Source: Candidatus Eisenbacteria bacterium
Lineage (GTDB): Bacteria; Eisenbacteria; RBG-16-71-46; CAIMUX01; JAHJDP01
Assembly (NCBI GenBank): GCA_018831195.1
Contig: JAHJDP010000065.1
Coordinates: forward strand, 1 to 64,000
Length of the DNA: 64,000 nt
Direction: 5' to 3'
Shown here: piece by piece, positions 32,397-41,721 of the stretch
How positions within the stretch are numbered: position 1 is the first letter of the stretch
Layout: the number at the start of each line of letters is the position of its first letter
Notes under the pieces: generated by a model
What the model was told of the DNA's origin: nothing
The model's database searches: none
Seen by the model: only the letters and a program-made list of their open reading frames with translations
Made by a program: the position numbers and the translations under genes

Positions 32397-33839
32397 TCAT
32401 CCCTTCCATGAAGAACCCGGCGAGCGCAGGAACTCCAAGACTCTCATCGATGAAATCTCCGCCTCTTTTACGCAGTAGTTCACCGAGATGCCATGGTAGG
32501 AGCTTCCTGTGAGAAATAGGCCCGGCTGCCGGTCTAAAGCCCTCTCAATTTCAAGCAAACGGGCGAGGTGGCCCGGCTCATATTGGGCGATCGCCTGACG
32601 ATGACGGATAATCCAAAAGTCCTCGGGCTGTCCCTGCAGGCCGTATAATTCTCTTAAATCATCAAGACACATCTCCACCAGAGACGCGTCGTCATGCTGC
32701 AATATGTCGAGCCGGCCGGGGCCTCCGGCCATGCAGCGCAACAGAACTTTGCCTTCAGGGGAGCGGCCGGGAAAGATGCTGGATGACCAAAGGACACCGA
32801 GGAGATTTCGTTTTTCCCTGCTGGGGATAAGCATCCCAAATCCATTCAGGTCGTGGGCGACACGGCTGCGATGATAGGCGAGTGTGATGACGGCCATGGG
32901 GACATATGGGATGCCGGCCAGTTGTTTGCAGAGATCCGGATCAGCGAGGTGATGGGCAATGGCATGCGCCGGCGCGGCGTCAACGACGGCGCCAAAGGGA
33001 CCGAACGTTTTTGATCCCGCGGCGATATGCCACCGCTTGCCCTCGCTCCATACTCTTGAGATCGGGCTGCTGGTGTGAATGGTGGCATGCAGCGCACCGG
33101 CCAATCGATCGGTCAGCGTGGCCATCCCACCGTCAAAACTGTGCAGTACGCCGCTCGGCCCGGGAGAGGCGGAGGCCTGGCCGCTCTTCTTGCGAGCCCG
33201 GGATAACTTGATCAATGCTTTAAAGAGGCCGCCGTAATTTTTTTCAAGCTCCACCATGCGCGGGAAGGCTGCGGCGAGACTCAGCCGGCGGGCGTCGCCG
33301 CCGAAGATCCCTTTGACCATGGGGTCGAGCATCACCTCGGAAAATTCGGCGCCCAGCCGCCGCCGGCCGAATTCATAAACCGTTTCATCGGTATCGGGAT
33401 CCAAGGCGGCGCGGCCCAAGTCATCGCGCGGCGGGATAAAAAATTCGCAGGCCATCCGCATTTTCGCGCCGATCGACAGAAGATCGGATTTGATAAAGGC
33501 CGGCGGCGTCATCGGCAGCGCGCGCATCCGGCCGCCGACCAAGAGGTAGCGGTGCCGCGTGGCGTCGGAGCTTCGCTGAAGCAGGGCGTTGACATTGAGC
33601 CGGTCGACCAGCCGGAGTGTGGCCGGTTCGTTGTCGAGGAATCCGTTGGGGCCGACTTCGATCGTGTACCCCTTCTGGCGCATTGTTCGAAGATATCCAC
33701 CGATTTCAGCCGCTGATTCAAAGAGGGTGAGATCGAGCTTCACACCGCGTGATGCGGCGTCGCGTTCAAGATTGAACGCCGTGGCGAGACCCGCAACCCC
33801 GGCTCCGATGACGGCGACTTGTGGCGCGTTGTCAGACAT
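32397..33839 (-). CDS. hemG: Protoporphyrinogen oxidase (HemY/PgoX type)
   Basis: 480 residues. The N-terminus is a dinucleotide fold with Ile-Gly-Ala-Gly-Val-Ala-Gly-Leu and Glu at the end of strand 2 (Phe-Glu-Ser), then Tyr-Leu-Arg-Thr, Glu-Val-Gly-Pro-Asn-Gly-Phe and Gly-Val-Leu-Trp-Ser-Ser-Ser. This is the FAD-dependent enzyme that removes six electrons from protoporphyrinogen IX. The C-terminal FAD site has Gly-Ser-Ser-Tyr-His-Gly-Ile-Ser. It is usually O2-dependent, which is notable beside an O2-independent HemN. It overlaps the hemH stop by eight bases. Confidence 0.95.
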   Translation of the reverse strand: MSDNAPQVAVIGAGVAGLATAFNLERDAASRGVKLDLTLFESAAEIGGYLRTMRQKGYTIEVGPNGFLDNEPATLRLVDRLNVNALLQRSSDATRHRYLLVGGRMRALPMTPPAFIKSDLLSIGAKMRMACEFFIPPRDDLGRAALDPDTDETVYEFGRRRLGAEFSEVMLDPMVKGIFGGDARRLSLAAAFPRMVELEKNYGGLFKALIKLSRARKKSGQASASPGPSGVLHSFDGGMATLTDRLAGALHATIHTSSPISRVWSEGKRWHIAAGSKTFGPFGAVVDAAPAHAIAHHLADPDLCKQLAGIPYVPMAVITLAYHRSRVAHDLNGFGMLIPSREKRNLLGVLWSSSIFPGRSPEGKVLLRCMAGGPGRLDILQHDDASLVEMCLDDLRELYGLQGQPEDFWIIRHRQAIAQYEPGHLARLLEIERALDRQPGLFLTGSSYHGISVNYCVKEAEISSMRVLEFLRSPGSSWKG

Positions 33840-34962
33840 GCATCTCCTGTCTCGTTGCGTCCGCCGACATGAAACCCTCTTGATAGAGCGTGTCCGCCAG
33901 GGAGGCGAGCCAATCCGCGTCGATGTTCAGGGCCGGGCCCCGTTCAAAATGCTCGATACCCCAGGCGCGGGCCTCCGCGGCCAGCTCGATATCCAGCTCG
34001 TACAGCGTCTCGATATGTTCGCACGAAAAACTAACGGGTTGAATCATCAGCCGGCGAATGCCCATGCCGGCTAGTCTCCGGGTTTCCCCGCGGACAGGGG
34101 GGCCAAGCCATTTGACCGGTCCGACGCGGCTTTGAAAGGCCAGCAGCGGCGATTCGTTTCCAGGCAGGCGGCGCCACCAATCCAGCGAATCCCCGCGGGC
34201 GGCCCCGAAGCATGCCTTCAGCTTCGCATGAACAGCGTTGACCGTCGCCGTCGTTTGTGAAAGATAGGGATCGCCTTTTTGTATAAATCGTTCGGGCAGG
34301 GAGTGGGCCACAAACAGAACGGCGCATCTCTCGGGATCCGCGCCCTCGGAGATCCACCGGCGCAGGACGGCTTCCACCGGATGGGCCAGAGCTTCAATAT
34401 AACCGGGGATCAGATACCAATCCGGGACGATATGAAGCGCCGCGCCGTGGGCCTTTTTGCGCAGCGTGTGCTGCAGGAGTTTCAGGATGCTGCCGCTGGT
34501 GGCTTCAGCGTACTGGGGATAGGTCGGCGTCACGATGAATTGCCGGACTCCTTTTTTCAGCAAGGTCTCTATCGCCTCATGGGCGTAGGGGCGCCAGTAA
34601 CGCATCGCGGGTTCAAAGAAAACGGAGATGTTCCGGCCGGCGAGAGATTGTACAAGAACATGCCCCTGTTTTATCGTCCATTCGAGCTGGGGTGATCCGC
34701 CGTGCGTATCGATCATGCTGTAACGTCGCCTGACGGCCGGCGCTCTTTTTGAGGCGATCATTCCGCCGATGAAGAATGAGAGCCAGCGGGGCAGCGTCAG
34801 GATGGCTGGATCGCGAAAGAGATTTTTCAGGAAAGGCTCCACGGCATCGGGGGAATCGGGGCCGCCCATGCCGCAGAGAATCAGACCCACCGGCATCTCC
34901 GGATTGAGCGGATCCCGTTGATAGAGATTCCGGCCGCCGCTGTCGAGAAGCCTGTAGCCCAT
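33832..34962 (-). CDS. hemH: Ferrochelatase
   Basis: 376 residues. Leu-Cys-Gly-Met-Gly-Gly-Pro-Asp at the N-terminus, Tyr-Pro-Gln-Tyr-Ala-Glu-Ala-Thr-Ser-Gly, the metal-delivery His in Val-Ala-His-Ser-Leu-Pro-Glu-Arg and the Glu in Phe-Ser-Cys-Glu-His-Ile-Glu-Thr-Leu are all present in the expected order. It inserts Fe(II) into protoporphyrin IX. The gene lies between hemN and hemG with an eight-base gap to the former. A GGAGTG Shine-Dalgarno precedes the ATG. Confidence 0.96.
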   Translation of the reverse strand: MGYRLLDSGGRNLYQRDPLNPEMPVGLILCGMGGPDSPDAVEPFLKNLFRDPAILTLPRWLSFFIGGMIASKRAPAVRRRYSMIDTHGGSPQLEWTIKQGHVLVQSLAGRNISVFFEPAMRYWRPYAHEAIETLLKKGVRQFIVTPTYPQYAEATSGSILKLLQHTLRKKAHGAALHIVPDWYLIPGYIEALAHPVEAVLRRWISEGADPERCAVLFVAHSLPERFIQKGDPYLSQTTATVNAVHAKLKACFGAARGDSLDWWRRLPGNESPLLAFQSRVGPVKWLGPPVRGETRRLAGMGIRRLMIQPVSFSCEHIETLYELDIELAAEARAWGIEHFERGPALNIDADWLASLADTLYQEGFMSADATRQEMHV

Positions 34963-34970
34963 AACACTCC

Positions 34971-36347
34971 TTAGATGGTCTTCGAAAAACGCCGGCTGCC
35001 GCTATCCCGATCAAGGTAGGCATCCAGCTCCATACAGACATTTCTAACAAAGAAGCGGCCCAGCTCCGTCACCCGGATCTTGTCGCTCTCAAAGATGAGA
35101 AAACCCTCCTCTTCGTATTTTCGCATTTGGTGCAATTCATCGGGAAGCAATGCGTCGAGACCGGCGCCGAACTCATCTATTGTAAGGTTGTACGGCAATT
35201 CAAGGTTGCACATGAGGTGGATGATGGCCATGCGGCGCATCCGATCGTCCCTGGTGAGGGTATGACCGCGCACAATGGGGAATCCGCCGGCATCAATCGC
35301 GTCATAATACTTCTGGAGATCGCTGTTGTTCTGGACAAAGCAATCGGCGATTTCACTGATGGCGCTCATCCCAAAAGCCAGCATATGCATCGCCGGCCGG
35401 GTGGTATATCCCATGAAATTGCGGTGCAGCCGCCGTTCCCTCAACGCGATGGATAATTCATCCTGCCGCAGCGCGAAGTGGTCGATGCCGATCCAGTCAT
35501 AACCGGCGTCATTGAACATATCGATCGCCGTTTGGAACAGGCTGAATTTGTCATAGGCGTTGGGGAGGTTCCCGGTTTTGACCAATTTCTGCTGCGGTTT
35601 GACCCAGGGAACATGGGCATAACTGAAGCAGGCCACACGATCGGGTTTGAGACCGATGATCGATGCGAGGGTCTTTTTAAAGGATTCCCCCGTCTGCTCC
35701 GGCAATCCATAAACGATGTCGAGATTGACCCCCTCGAAACCTGATTCCCGGCAGGCTTTGAAGACATCGAGGGTCCGTTGCTTTGATTGGATCCGCCCGA
35801 TGGCCTCCTGAACATTTCTTTCAAAATCCTGTACGCCAAGACTTATACGATTAAATCCGAGCTTGCGTAGATGAGCGATCTGCTCCGGATTGCTGATACG
35901 GGGATCGACCTCGAGGGACACTTCACTGTGGGTGTCAAGGGTGAATCGCGTTTTGAAGAGATTCAAAGCTCTTTCAAGCTGAGCGTCGTTCAGATAATTC
36001 GGCGTGCCGCCGCCCCAATGAATCTGCACAATGCGGCGGCCGGTCCCGATAATACCTGTCACCATTTCCAGTTCGCGCTCGACTCTGTCGAGGTACCCTT
36101 CGACGACTTCCCTTTTCTGCGAAGCGATCGAATTGCACCCGCAATAGTGGCAATGGCTTGCGCAAAATGGGAGGTGAAGATAAATGGAAAGGTCGTCTGC
36201 CTTTCTATCATTCAGTGTTTGCAGGGCCCGGCGGTATTCGTCTGCGCTGTATTCAGCCGACCAGATCGGTATCGTCGGATAGCTCGTGTAGCGGGGGCCC
36301 GCAATATTGTGTTTCTCCAACAGGGCCTGCGGAACTTCTATGCTCAC
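34971..36347 (-). CDS. hemN: Oxygen-independent coproporphyrinogen III dehydrogenase
   Basis: 458 residues, full HemN length. Pro-Arg-Tyr-Thr-Ser-Tyr-Pro opens the protein, and the radical-SAM cysteines are in Cys-Ala-Ser-His-Cys-His-Tyr-Cys, with the extra HemN Cys in the following Gly-Cys-Asn. Then come Gly-Gly-Gly-Thr-Pro and Gly-Val-Gln-Asp-Phe. This distinguishes HemN from HemW, which lacks the fourth Cys. It decarboxylates two propionates without O2. The start is GTG overlapping the hemE stop (GTGA at 36347-36344). Confidence 0.95.
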   Translation of the reverse strand: MSIEVPQALLEKHNIAGPRYTSYPTIPIWSAEYSADEYRRALQTLNDRKADDLSIYLHLPFCASHCHYCGCNSIASQKREVVEGYLDRVERELEMVTGIIGTGRRIVQIHWGGGTPNYLNDAQLERALNLFKTRFTLDTHSEVSLEVDPRISNPEQIAHLRKLGFNRISLGVQDFERNVQEAIGRIQSKQRTLDVFKACRESGFEGVNLDIVYGLPEQTGESFKKTLASIIGLKPDRVACFSYAHVPWVKPQQKLVKTGNLPNAYDKFSLFQTAIDMFNDAGYDWIGIDHFALRQDELSIALRERRLHRNFMGYTTRPAMHMLAFGMSAISEIADCFVQNNSDLQKYYDAIDAGGFPIVRGHTLTRDDRMRRMAIIHLMCNLELPYNLTIDEFGAGLDALLPDELHQMRKYEEEGFLIFESDKIRVTELGRFFVRNVCMELDAYLDRDSGSRRFSKTI

Positions 36348-37405
36348 GATGGGTCACTCCTCCGATAATTCTGCACGGTTTCCACGAGAACGTGAACCGC
36401 ATCGATGGGCGTCGGCGGTGTAATGCCGTGTCCCAGATTGAACACATGCCCCGGAGCGGCCGATCCCGCCCGGCAGATGTCCAGCGCCCGCCGCCGGATC
36501 TCGTCAGAGGCGCCGAAGAGCACCATGGGATCGAGGTTCCCTTGAACCGGGAAGCCGCCAAGTTGTTTTATCGACCGGCCGATATCCATCGTCCAATCCA
36601 GCCCGATCATCTCAGCGCCGGATCGGGCGACGTCGTCGAGATAGGGCGCGGCGCCCTTCAGAAAGAGGGTGCGGGGGATGCCGGTGCTCTCGAGCTTGGC
36701 GAAGATTTTCCGGACAACGGGAAGAATGTGAATCCTATAATCTTCCGGTGTTAGAATCCCCCCCCAAGTGTCAAACAATTGAACGGCGTCGACGCCGGCC
36801 TCGACCTGCATCAAGAGATAATCGCCGACCTGATCGGCAAGCTTATTGAGCAGTTTTGCCAGAAGGTCCGGCCGGCTGTAGAGCAGCGTTTTTATATGGC
36901 GGAAATCCTTGCTGCCGCCCCCCTCTATCAGATAAGAGGCAAGAGTGAAAGGAGCGCCCGCAAAGCCGATCAGGGGCGTCGCGCCCAGTTCTGTTTTGAG
37001 GAGGCGAATGGCGTCGCCGACATAGGAGAGATGCTCCCGCGCGTCGACGATTCGAAGCGCCGTGATGTCTTCTTCATGACGAATGGGCTTTTCAATCTTC
37101 GGTCCCCCGGAATCAAAGTTAAAGGGAACGCCCATCGGTTCTAGCGGGACAAGGATGTCGCTGAAAAGGATCGCCGCGTCAAAACCAAAACGGCGGATCG
37201 GCTGCAGCGTGACCTCGCAAGCCAATTCGGGGGTCTTGCACAAATCGATGAAGGTGGTTTTCTCGCGGACGGCCCTGTACTCAGGAAGATAACGGCCCGC
37301 CTGTCGCATAATCCAGATCGGCGTGCGTTCCGGTTTTAATCCGGCAACCGCCGCCAGGTAAGGTGAATTCTCCGTTGAGCAGGACGTCTTTTTTTTCTGG
37401 CTCAA
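36344..37405 (-). CDS. hemE: Uroporphyrinogen decarboxylase
   Basis: 353 residues. Arg-Thr-Pro-Ile-Trp-Ile-Met-Arg-Gln-Ala-Gly-Arg-Tyr-Leu-Pro is the signature. Also visible are Leu-Phe-Ser-Asp-Ile-Leu-Val-Pro, Gly-Phe-Ala-Gly-Ala-Pro-Phe-Thr-Leu and Asn-Leu-Gly-His-Gly-Ile. It converts uroporphyrinogen III to coproporphyrinogen III. The start appears to be TTG overlapping the hemL stop (TTGA at 37405-37402), echoing the other overlapped junctions. Confidence 0.96.
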   Translation of the reverse strand: MSQKKKTSCSTENSPYLAAVAGLKPERTPIWIMRQAGRYLPEYRAVREKTTFIDLCKTPELACEVTLQPIRRFGFDAAILFSDILVPLEPMGVPFNFDSGGPKIEKPIRHEEDITALRIVDAREHLSYVGDAIRLLKTELGATPLIGFAGAPFTLASYLIEGGGSKDFRHIKTLLYSRPDLLAKLLNKLADQVGDYLLMQVEAGVDAVQLFDTWGGILTPEDYRIHILPVVRKIFAKLESTGIPRTLFLKGAAPYLDDVARSGAEMIGLDWTMDIGRSIKQLGGFPVQGNLDPMVLFGASDEIRRRALDICRAGSAAPGHVFNLGHGITPPTPIDAVHVLVETVQNYRRSDPS

Positions 37406-38724
37406 TGTTTTATCCCATCTGTTGCGCCCGCCGTTGCGCGAAGGGCGTTGCGTGCGGCATCGATTGTCGCCTGAAGATCTTCGGCGGTGTGCGCCGAGGA
37501 AACGAAGCCGACCTCATAACCCGACGGCGCCAGATAGACGCCCTCTTCCAGCATGGAGCGATGAAAGCGGCCGTAGAGTTTCATCCCCTCCCGGCCGATT
37601 TCGGAAAAGGCCCGCGGCTGTTCCTTTTGAAAGGCCAGCCAAAAGAGAGATCCGAAGCGGATAAAACGCGCGGGGACCCCCGCGGCGTCAATAGCCTCTG
37701 TCAGGCCTTTCTCAAGCCGGGCGCTTTTTTGTTCAAGCTTCTCGTAAAAACCCGGCGCGCCGGTTTTCTTCAAGGCGGCCAGTCCGGCGGCCATGGCCAC
37801 CGGATTGCCGCTCAGTGTGCCGGCTTGGTAAACGGGGCCTGCGGGCGAGATCTGATCCATAATCTCTTTGCGCGCGGCAAAAGCTCCCACCGGCATCCCC
37901 CCTCCGATAATCTTGCCGTATGTTCCCAGATCCGGCTTGATCCCGAACAACAGCGCCGCGCCGCCGGGGCCGACCCGGAATCCGGTGATGACCTCGTCGA
38001 AGATGAGCAGGGCGTTGTGCTTCGCCGTGAGTTCGCGGCACAGCTTCAGGAACTCCTCGCGTTGAATCAGGAGCCCCGCATTCGCGGGCACCGGCTCGAT
38101 GATGAGGGCGGCGACCTTGTCTCCATGTTCCTTAAAAAAGCGGCTCAGCGCCCCTTCGTCATTGAGAGGCAGAACGGCCGTGTGCCGCGTGAAGTCGGCT
38201 GGAATCCCGCCGCTGGACGGGTTTCCAAAGGTGGCCAATCCGCTCCCCGCCTCGACCAGCAGGCTGTCGGCATGGCCGTGATAGCACCCCGCGAATTTAA
38301 CAATGAGATCGCGTCCGGTGAATCCGCGGGCCAGACGGATGGCGCTCATGACCGCCTCCGTGCCCGAACTGACGAAACGGACTTTGTCGTAGATGGGAAC
38401 CCGTTCCAGGAAGGCTTCCGCCAATAAAACCTCGCGGCGGCTGGGAGCGCCGAAACTCATCCCCTCGGCCACGGCTGCTTCCACGGCCGCTTGCACATCG
38501 GGATCGGCGTGGCCCAGGATCATGGGGCCCCAGCTTTGGCAGTAATCGATGTAGCTTCTTCCATCTTCGTCTTCGAACCGGCTGCCCTTGGCGCTCTTGA
38601 AAAAGATAGGATCGCCGGGCACTGCTTTAAAGGCGCGGACTGGGCTGTTAACGCCGCCGGGCAAGACATCCTGAGCCCTCCGCCACCAACCGGAATTTCC
38701 CGGCGGCCTTCCCGGTGCGGTCAT
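37402..38724 (-). CDS. hemL: Glutamate-1-semialdehyde 2,1-aminomutase
   Basis: About 440 residues, class III aminotransferase. It has Gly-Gly-Val-Asn-Ser-Pro-Val-Arg at the N-terminus, Ser-Ser-Gly-Thr-Glu-Ala-Val-Met-Ser-Ala, Asp-Glu-Val-Ile-Thr-Gly-Phe-Arg, and the PLP lysine in Gly-Lys-Ile-Ile-Gly-Gly-Gly. It turns glutamate-1-semialdehyde into 5-aminolevulinate. The ATG at 38724 overlaps the hemB stop (ATGA). An ATG three codons earlier would sit too near its Shine-Dalgarno. Confidence 0.97.
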   Translation of the reverse strand: MTAPGRPPGNSGWWRRAQDVLPGGVNSPVRAFKAVPGDPIFFKSAKGSRFEDEDGRSYIDYCQSWGPMILGHADPDVQAAVEAAVAEGMSFGAPSRREVLLAEAFLERVPIYDKVRFVSSGTEAVMSAIRLARGFTGRDLIVKFAGCYHGHADSLLVEAGSGLATFGNPSSGGIPADFTRHTAVLPLNDEGALSRFFKEHGDKVAALIIEPVPANAGLLIQREEFLKLCRELTAKHNALLIFDEVITGFRVGPGGAALLFGIKPDLGTYGKIIGGGMPVGAFAARKEIMDQISPAGPVYQAGTLSGNPVAMAAGLAALKKTGAPGFYEKLEQKSARLEKGLTEAIDAAGVPARFIRFGSLFWLAFQKEQPRAFSEIGREGMKLYGRFHRSMLEEGVYLAPSGYEVGFVSSAHTAEDLQATIDAARNALRATAGATDGIKH

Positions 38725-39695
38725 TGAATCCATCCCTTCTGGCAGGCTTCCCGTCCATGGTATGTGATGATCAGATCCGCGCCGGCGCGCCGCATGGCGA
38801 AGAGATTTTCCAAGACCAATGCGGCTTCATCGGCATACCCCGCCGCGACGGCCGCTTTAACCATTGAGAACTCGCCGCTGACATTATAGACAACGACCGG
38901 CACAAGGCTCTCCGCGCGGAGTTTTGCGACAATGTCGAGATAAGCCAGCGCCGGCTTGACCATGATCATGTCGGCGCCTTCATCGATATCGAGAAGCGCT
39001 TCGAGCACCGCCTCGCGGCTGTTGCGGTAATCCATCTGATACGTTTTGCGATCCCCCTGCGGAGAGCTGTCGCAAGCGTCGCGGAATGGACCGTAATAAG
39101 CGCTCGCATACTTCGCCGAGTAGGCGAGGATTGAGACATTTGTATAACCTTTGTCATCGAGAAGATTGCGAATCCCCGCGACCCGGCCATCCATCATGTC
39201 GCTCGGGCTCACGATATCGGCGCCGGCCTCGGCATGGACCAAGGCCATTTTCGCCAACTGCTGCACGCTCTCATCATTGACGACCTCGCCGTTCTTCATG
39301 AGACCGCAATGACCGTGAGTTGTATAAGCGCAGAGACAGACATCGGTGATCAGGATGATCTCTTCGCCGAACCTTTCGCGCAGCGCGCGCAGCGCGCGCG
39401 GAATGATTCCGTCCTTGTCGGCGGCGCCTTCACCCGCTTCGTCTTTTTTACCGGGGATTCCGAAGAGCAGATGGCTCTTTAGTCCCAGCCCCACATCCGA
39501 CGCGATCTCGCCCAGCAGGCTGTCGACGGAAACATGTTTCACACCCGGCATGCTGGGGATCTCTTCGCTGACGCCATTCCCCTCCACGACAAAGTGGGGG
39601 GTTACAAGATGCCGGGGAGCGAGGCTGGTTTCGGCAACGAGTTCACGCAAAATCAAGGTTTTGCGAAGCCGGCGAGGTCGTCTCAGCAGATCCAT
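38721..39695 (-). CDS. hemB: Delta-aminolevulinic acid dehydratase (porphobilinogen synthase)
   Basis: About 324 residues. The Cys-rich metal site is Asp-Val-Cys-Leu-Cys-Ala-Tyr-Thr-Thr-His-Gly-His-Cys-Gly, i.e. three cysteines and so a zinc enzyme. Catalytic lysines are in Ala-Tyr-Ser-Ala-Lys-Tyr-Ala-Ser and Met-Val-Lys-Pro. It condenses two aminolevulinates to porphobilinogen. The ATG at 39695 shares its A with the hemD stop (TGATG). Confidence 0.97.
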   Translation of the reverse strand: MDLLRRPRRLRKTLILRELVAETSLAPRHLVTPHFVVEGNGVSEEIPSMPGVKHVSVDSLLGEIASDVGLGLKSHLLFGIPGKKDEAGEGAADKDGIIPRALRALRERFGEEIILITDVCLCAYTTHGHCGLMKNGEVVNDESVQQLAKMALVHAEAGADIVSPSDMMDGRVAGIRNLLDDKGYTNVSILAYSAKYASAYYGPFRDACDSSPQGDRKTYQMDYRNSREAVLEALLDIDEGADMIMVKPALAYLDIVAKLRAESLVPVVVYNVSGEFSMVKAAVAAGYADEAALVLENLFAMRRAGADLIITYHGREACQKGWIQ

Positions 39696-40417
39696 CAATC
39701 ATCCTCCACTAACTCTTCGACGTGTGATGTCGGCGACAGACCAACCGCCCGGCAGAGCGACGGCAGATCCGGGTTTTCGGCCACGAAGGGATCGAATCCC
39801 TCGCCGCGGGCCGTCTCGGCGGTGGTCTCACCGATAGCGGCGCAGGGTAATCTCTCTTTATAAGCCAGGACAAAGGATGTTACGGCCGAGGGACTGGCAA
39901 AGAGGATAACGTCGCCCGGTTTGAATGGGTTTTCCGGCAATTCAGCGGCCGGCACCGGCTCGGTTTTGTACAAGGGAAGCTCCGTGACCGAAAATCCGGC
40001 CTGCGTGAGATCGGCCTTCGGCTGCGCCAGGCGCTTTAAGGCGCCCGGAAGCAGCACCCGCGCCGGCGCTTTCACCATCCGGCAAAAGAAGGTTGCCAGT
40101 TCATGGCCGGTCCTGACCCTCGCGCCCAGATCGTCACGATAGCCGCATGCGGCGAGAACGCCCGCTGTCCCCTCGCCCAACACCCCCAATTGCGCCGCCC
40201 CCGGACGGAGACCCGCTTCGAAAAAGGACCGGACTCCCTGCGGCGATGTAAAAAGGATCCAATCAAATCCGGCCGTGTCGACGGCCGCGGGCGCCTTGAG
40301 GGGCGAGAAGCGGATGAGGGGCAAGTTCAGCACGTCGATGCCGATCGATTTTAGGGAGGTCTCCCATTGCCGGTTCTGCTCGCGAGCCCGGGTCAATATG
40401 ATGCGCCTGGGATTCAT
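39695..40417 (-). CDS. hemD: Uroporphyrinogen-III synthase
   Basis: 240 residues. The family is poorly conserved, but Arg-Arg-Ile-Ile-Leu-Thr-Arg-Ala at the start, Phe-Thr-Ser-Pro-Gln-Gly-Val-Arg-Ser-Phe, Phe-Ala-Ser-Pro-Ser-Ala-Val-Thr-Ser-Phe and Ala-Ala-Ile-Gly-Glu-Thr-Thr-Ala match the two-domain HemD pattern. It closes and flips ring D of the linear tetrapyrrole made by HemC. It lies between hemC (nine-base gap) and hemB (overlap). Confidence 0.93.
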   Translation of the reverse strand: MNPRRIILTRAREQNRQWETSLKSIGIDVLNLPLIRFSPLKAPAAVDTAGFDWILFTSPQGVRSFFEAGLRPGAAQLGVLGEGTAGVLAACGYRDDLGARVRTGHELATFFCRMVKAPARVLLPGALKRLAQPKADLTQAGFSVTELPLYKTEPVPAAELPENPFKPGDVILFASPSAVTSFVLAYKERLPCAAIGETTAETARGEGFDPFVAENPDLPSLCRAVGLSPTSHVEELVEDD

Positions 40418-40426
40418 CGGGTGAAT

Positions 40427-41341
40427 CTATGTCCTCTCGGTAATGATTTTCTCCGCCTCACTGGCCAACGCCATCGGATCCAGGCCGTCGATCTGGAAAC
40501 GAAGCCTATTCTCAGGGGATTTTGGATCCTGCCAGAAGACGACCATCCGGTAGTGATCCCCTTCTCGCCGGACATTGACACCGAAAGGAAGTTGGCAGCC
40601 GGCTTCAAGAGCTTTTAGCAATTGACGTTCCGCACGAACCGCACGGGCGGCCTCTTCGCAATTCAAATGGCCAAGGAGGTCGGACAGGGGCTCCTCGTCG
40701 CGACACTGAATCCCGAGCATACCCTGGCCCGGCGCGGGAATGAAGGCCTCAACATCTAATGGACAAGAGACCAGGTCATCAAGTTCCAGCTCTAGTCGCC
40801 GGACGCCGGCGCGGGCGATCAGGATGGCATCATATTGCCCCTCTCTCAGCCTGTTGACGCGGGTCGGAACATTGCCGCGAAGATCCTTTATCTGCAAGTC
40901 GGGTCTTAGGATACGCAGTTGGGCCTGCCGCCGGGCGGCACTCGTGCCGATCACGGCCTTATCCCGCAGCGGAAGGATCTCCCTATCCGTCATTCGCTGA
41001 GGATCAACTCCATCTTTCCGGATCAAGAGCAGCTCCCGGGGATCCTCCCGGCCGATCATGGCCGCAAGGGTCAGCCCCTCCGGCATTTCCGTCGAAAGAT
41101 CCTTGAGGGAATGAACCGCCATATCGACACGCCCATCCAACTGGGCATCCTCAAGTTCTTTGGTGAAGAATCCCTTTCCCTCCAGCTCCGAGAGGGGGAC
41201 ATTGTCGATCTTATCCCCTTGGGTCTTGATGACGGTGATTTCGGTCTCCGATCCGAGATGTTTGAGCAGGTCCTGCACATGATGAGCCTGCCACAGGGCC
41301 AGATCGCTGCCGCGGGTTCCGATTCGAATCTTTTTAGGCAT
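40427..41341 (-). CDS. hemC: Hydroxymethylbilane synthase (porphobilinogen deaminase)
   Basis: About 304 residues. Ile-Arg-Ile-Gly-Thr-Arg-Gly-Ser-Asp-Leu-Ala-Leu-Trp-Gln-Ala is the N-terminal signature. The dipyrromethane cofactor is attached to the Cys in Glu-Ala-Gly-Cys-Gln-Leu-Pro. Also present: Ser-Leu-Lys-Asp-Leu and Pro-Gly-Gln-Gly. It joins four porphobilinogens. It heads the ten-gene haem operon. The start at 41341 is chosen because Met-Pro-Lys-Lys leads straight into the fold; AGGAG lies 13 bases upstream, so a GTG at 41353 could also serve. Confidence 0.96.
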   Translation of the reverse strand: MPKKIRIGTRGSDLALWQAHHVQDLLKHLGSETEITVIKTQGDKIDNVPLSELEGKGFFTKELEDAQLDGRVDMAVHSLKDLSTEMPEGLTLAAMIGREDPRELLLIRKDGVDPQRMTDREILPLRDKAVIGTSAARRQAQLRILRPDLQIKDLRGNVPTRVNRLREGQYDAILIARAGVRRLELELDDLVSCPLDVEAFIPAPGQGMLGIQCRDEEPLSDLLGHLNCEEAARAVRAERQLLKALEAGCQLPFGVNVRREGDHYRMVVFWQDPKSPENRLRFQIDGLDPMALASEAEKIITERT

Positions 41342-41671
41342 GAAACAATCCACATCTCCTAGAGCAGTTTTCTTTGCATGGGTTGGCTTGATTCCAATCA
41401 TACACAAATTTTCTGGGAGTTATCCTTATTATTTTAAGAATCTGATCTACTGATTGAGATCGTTCGGCTCACCGGCTTTGCCTCGGAGGCCTACCTCTAT
41501 GCCGCCCCAACCCGCCGTGATCCACAGAGGACGTAAACAATGGATGTCGATGGGCGAAGGCCGCCTGAGGAAGCCCATGAGGAAGACGAAAGGGCCATGA
41601 AATGAGCCACGGTTTTGCTTATACACTTCATTAATTTTTAATGTTCAAACTCTGAGTCCTGACGGCTTGCG
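41342..41671. other. Divergent intergenic region between the haem and cytochrome operons
   Basis: No gene is seen. The haem operon promoter must lie here; on the - strand a TATGAT at about 41397-41402 is a possible -10 box with a poor -35. The stretch 41400-41450 is A/T-rich. The + promoter begins at 41672. Confidence 0.4.
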
Positions 41672-41700
41672 TTGACAAGCATTGGGGTTGAGGATATAAA
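41672..41700 (+). promoter_or_regulatory. Sigma-70-type promoter of the cytochrome operon
   Basis: TTGACA (41672-41677) and TATAAA (41695-41700) are 17 bp apart. It sits 22 bp before a short gene with a strong Shine-Dalgarno, and upstream of the electron-transfer genes. Confidence 0.8.
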
Positions 41701-41721
41701 TCTTTAGTGAGGAGGGGATAG

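Noticed and set aside
36158-36754. A 198-codon + strand frame across the hemN-hemE junction
   Set aside because: It is antisense to two confirmed haem genes.
37363-38427. A 354-codon + strand reading frame opposite hemL
   Set aside because: It is antisense to an unmistakable hemL, has no family features, and comes from the strand-biased GC-rich codon pattern.
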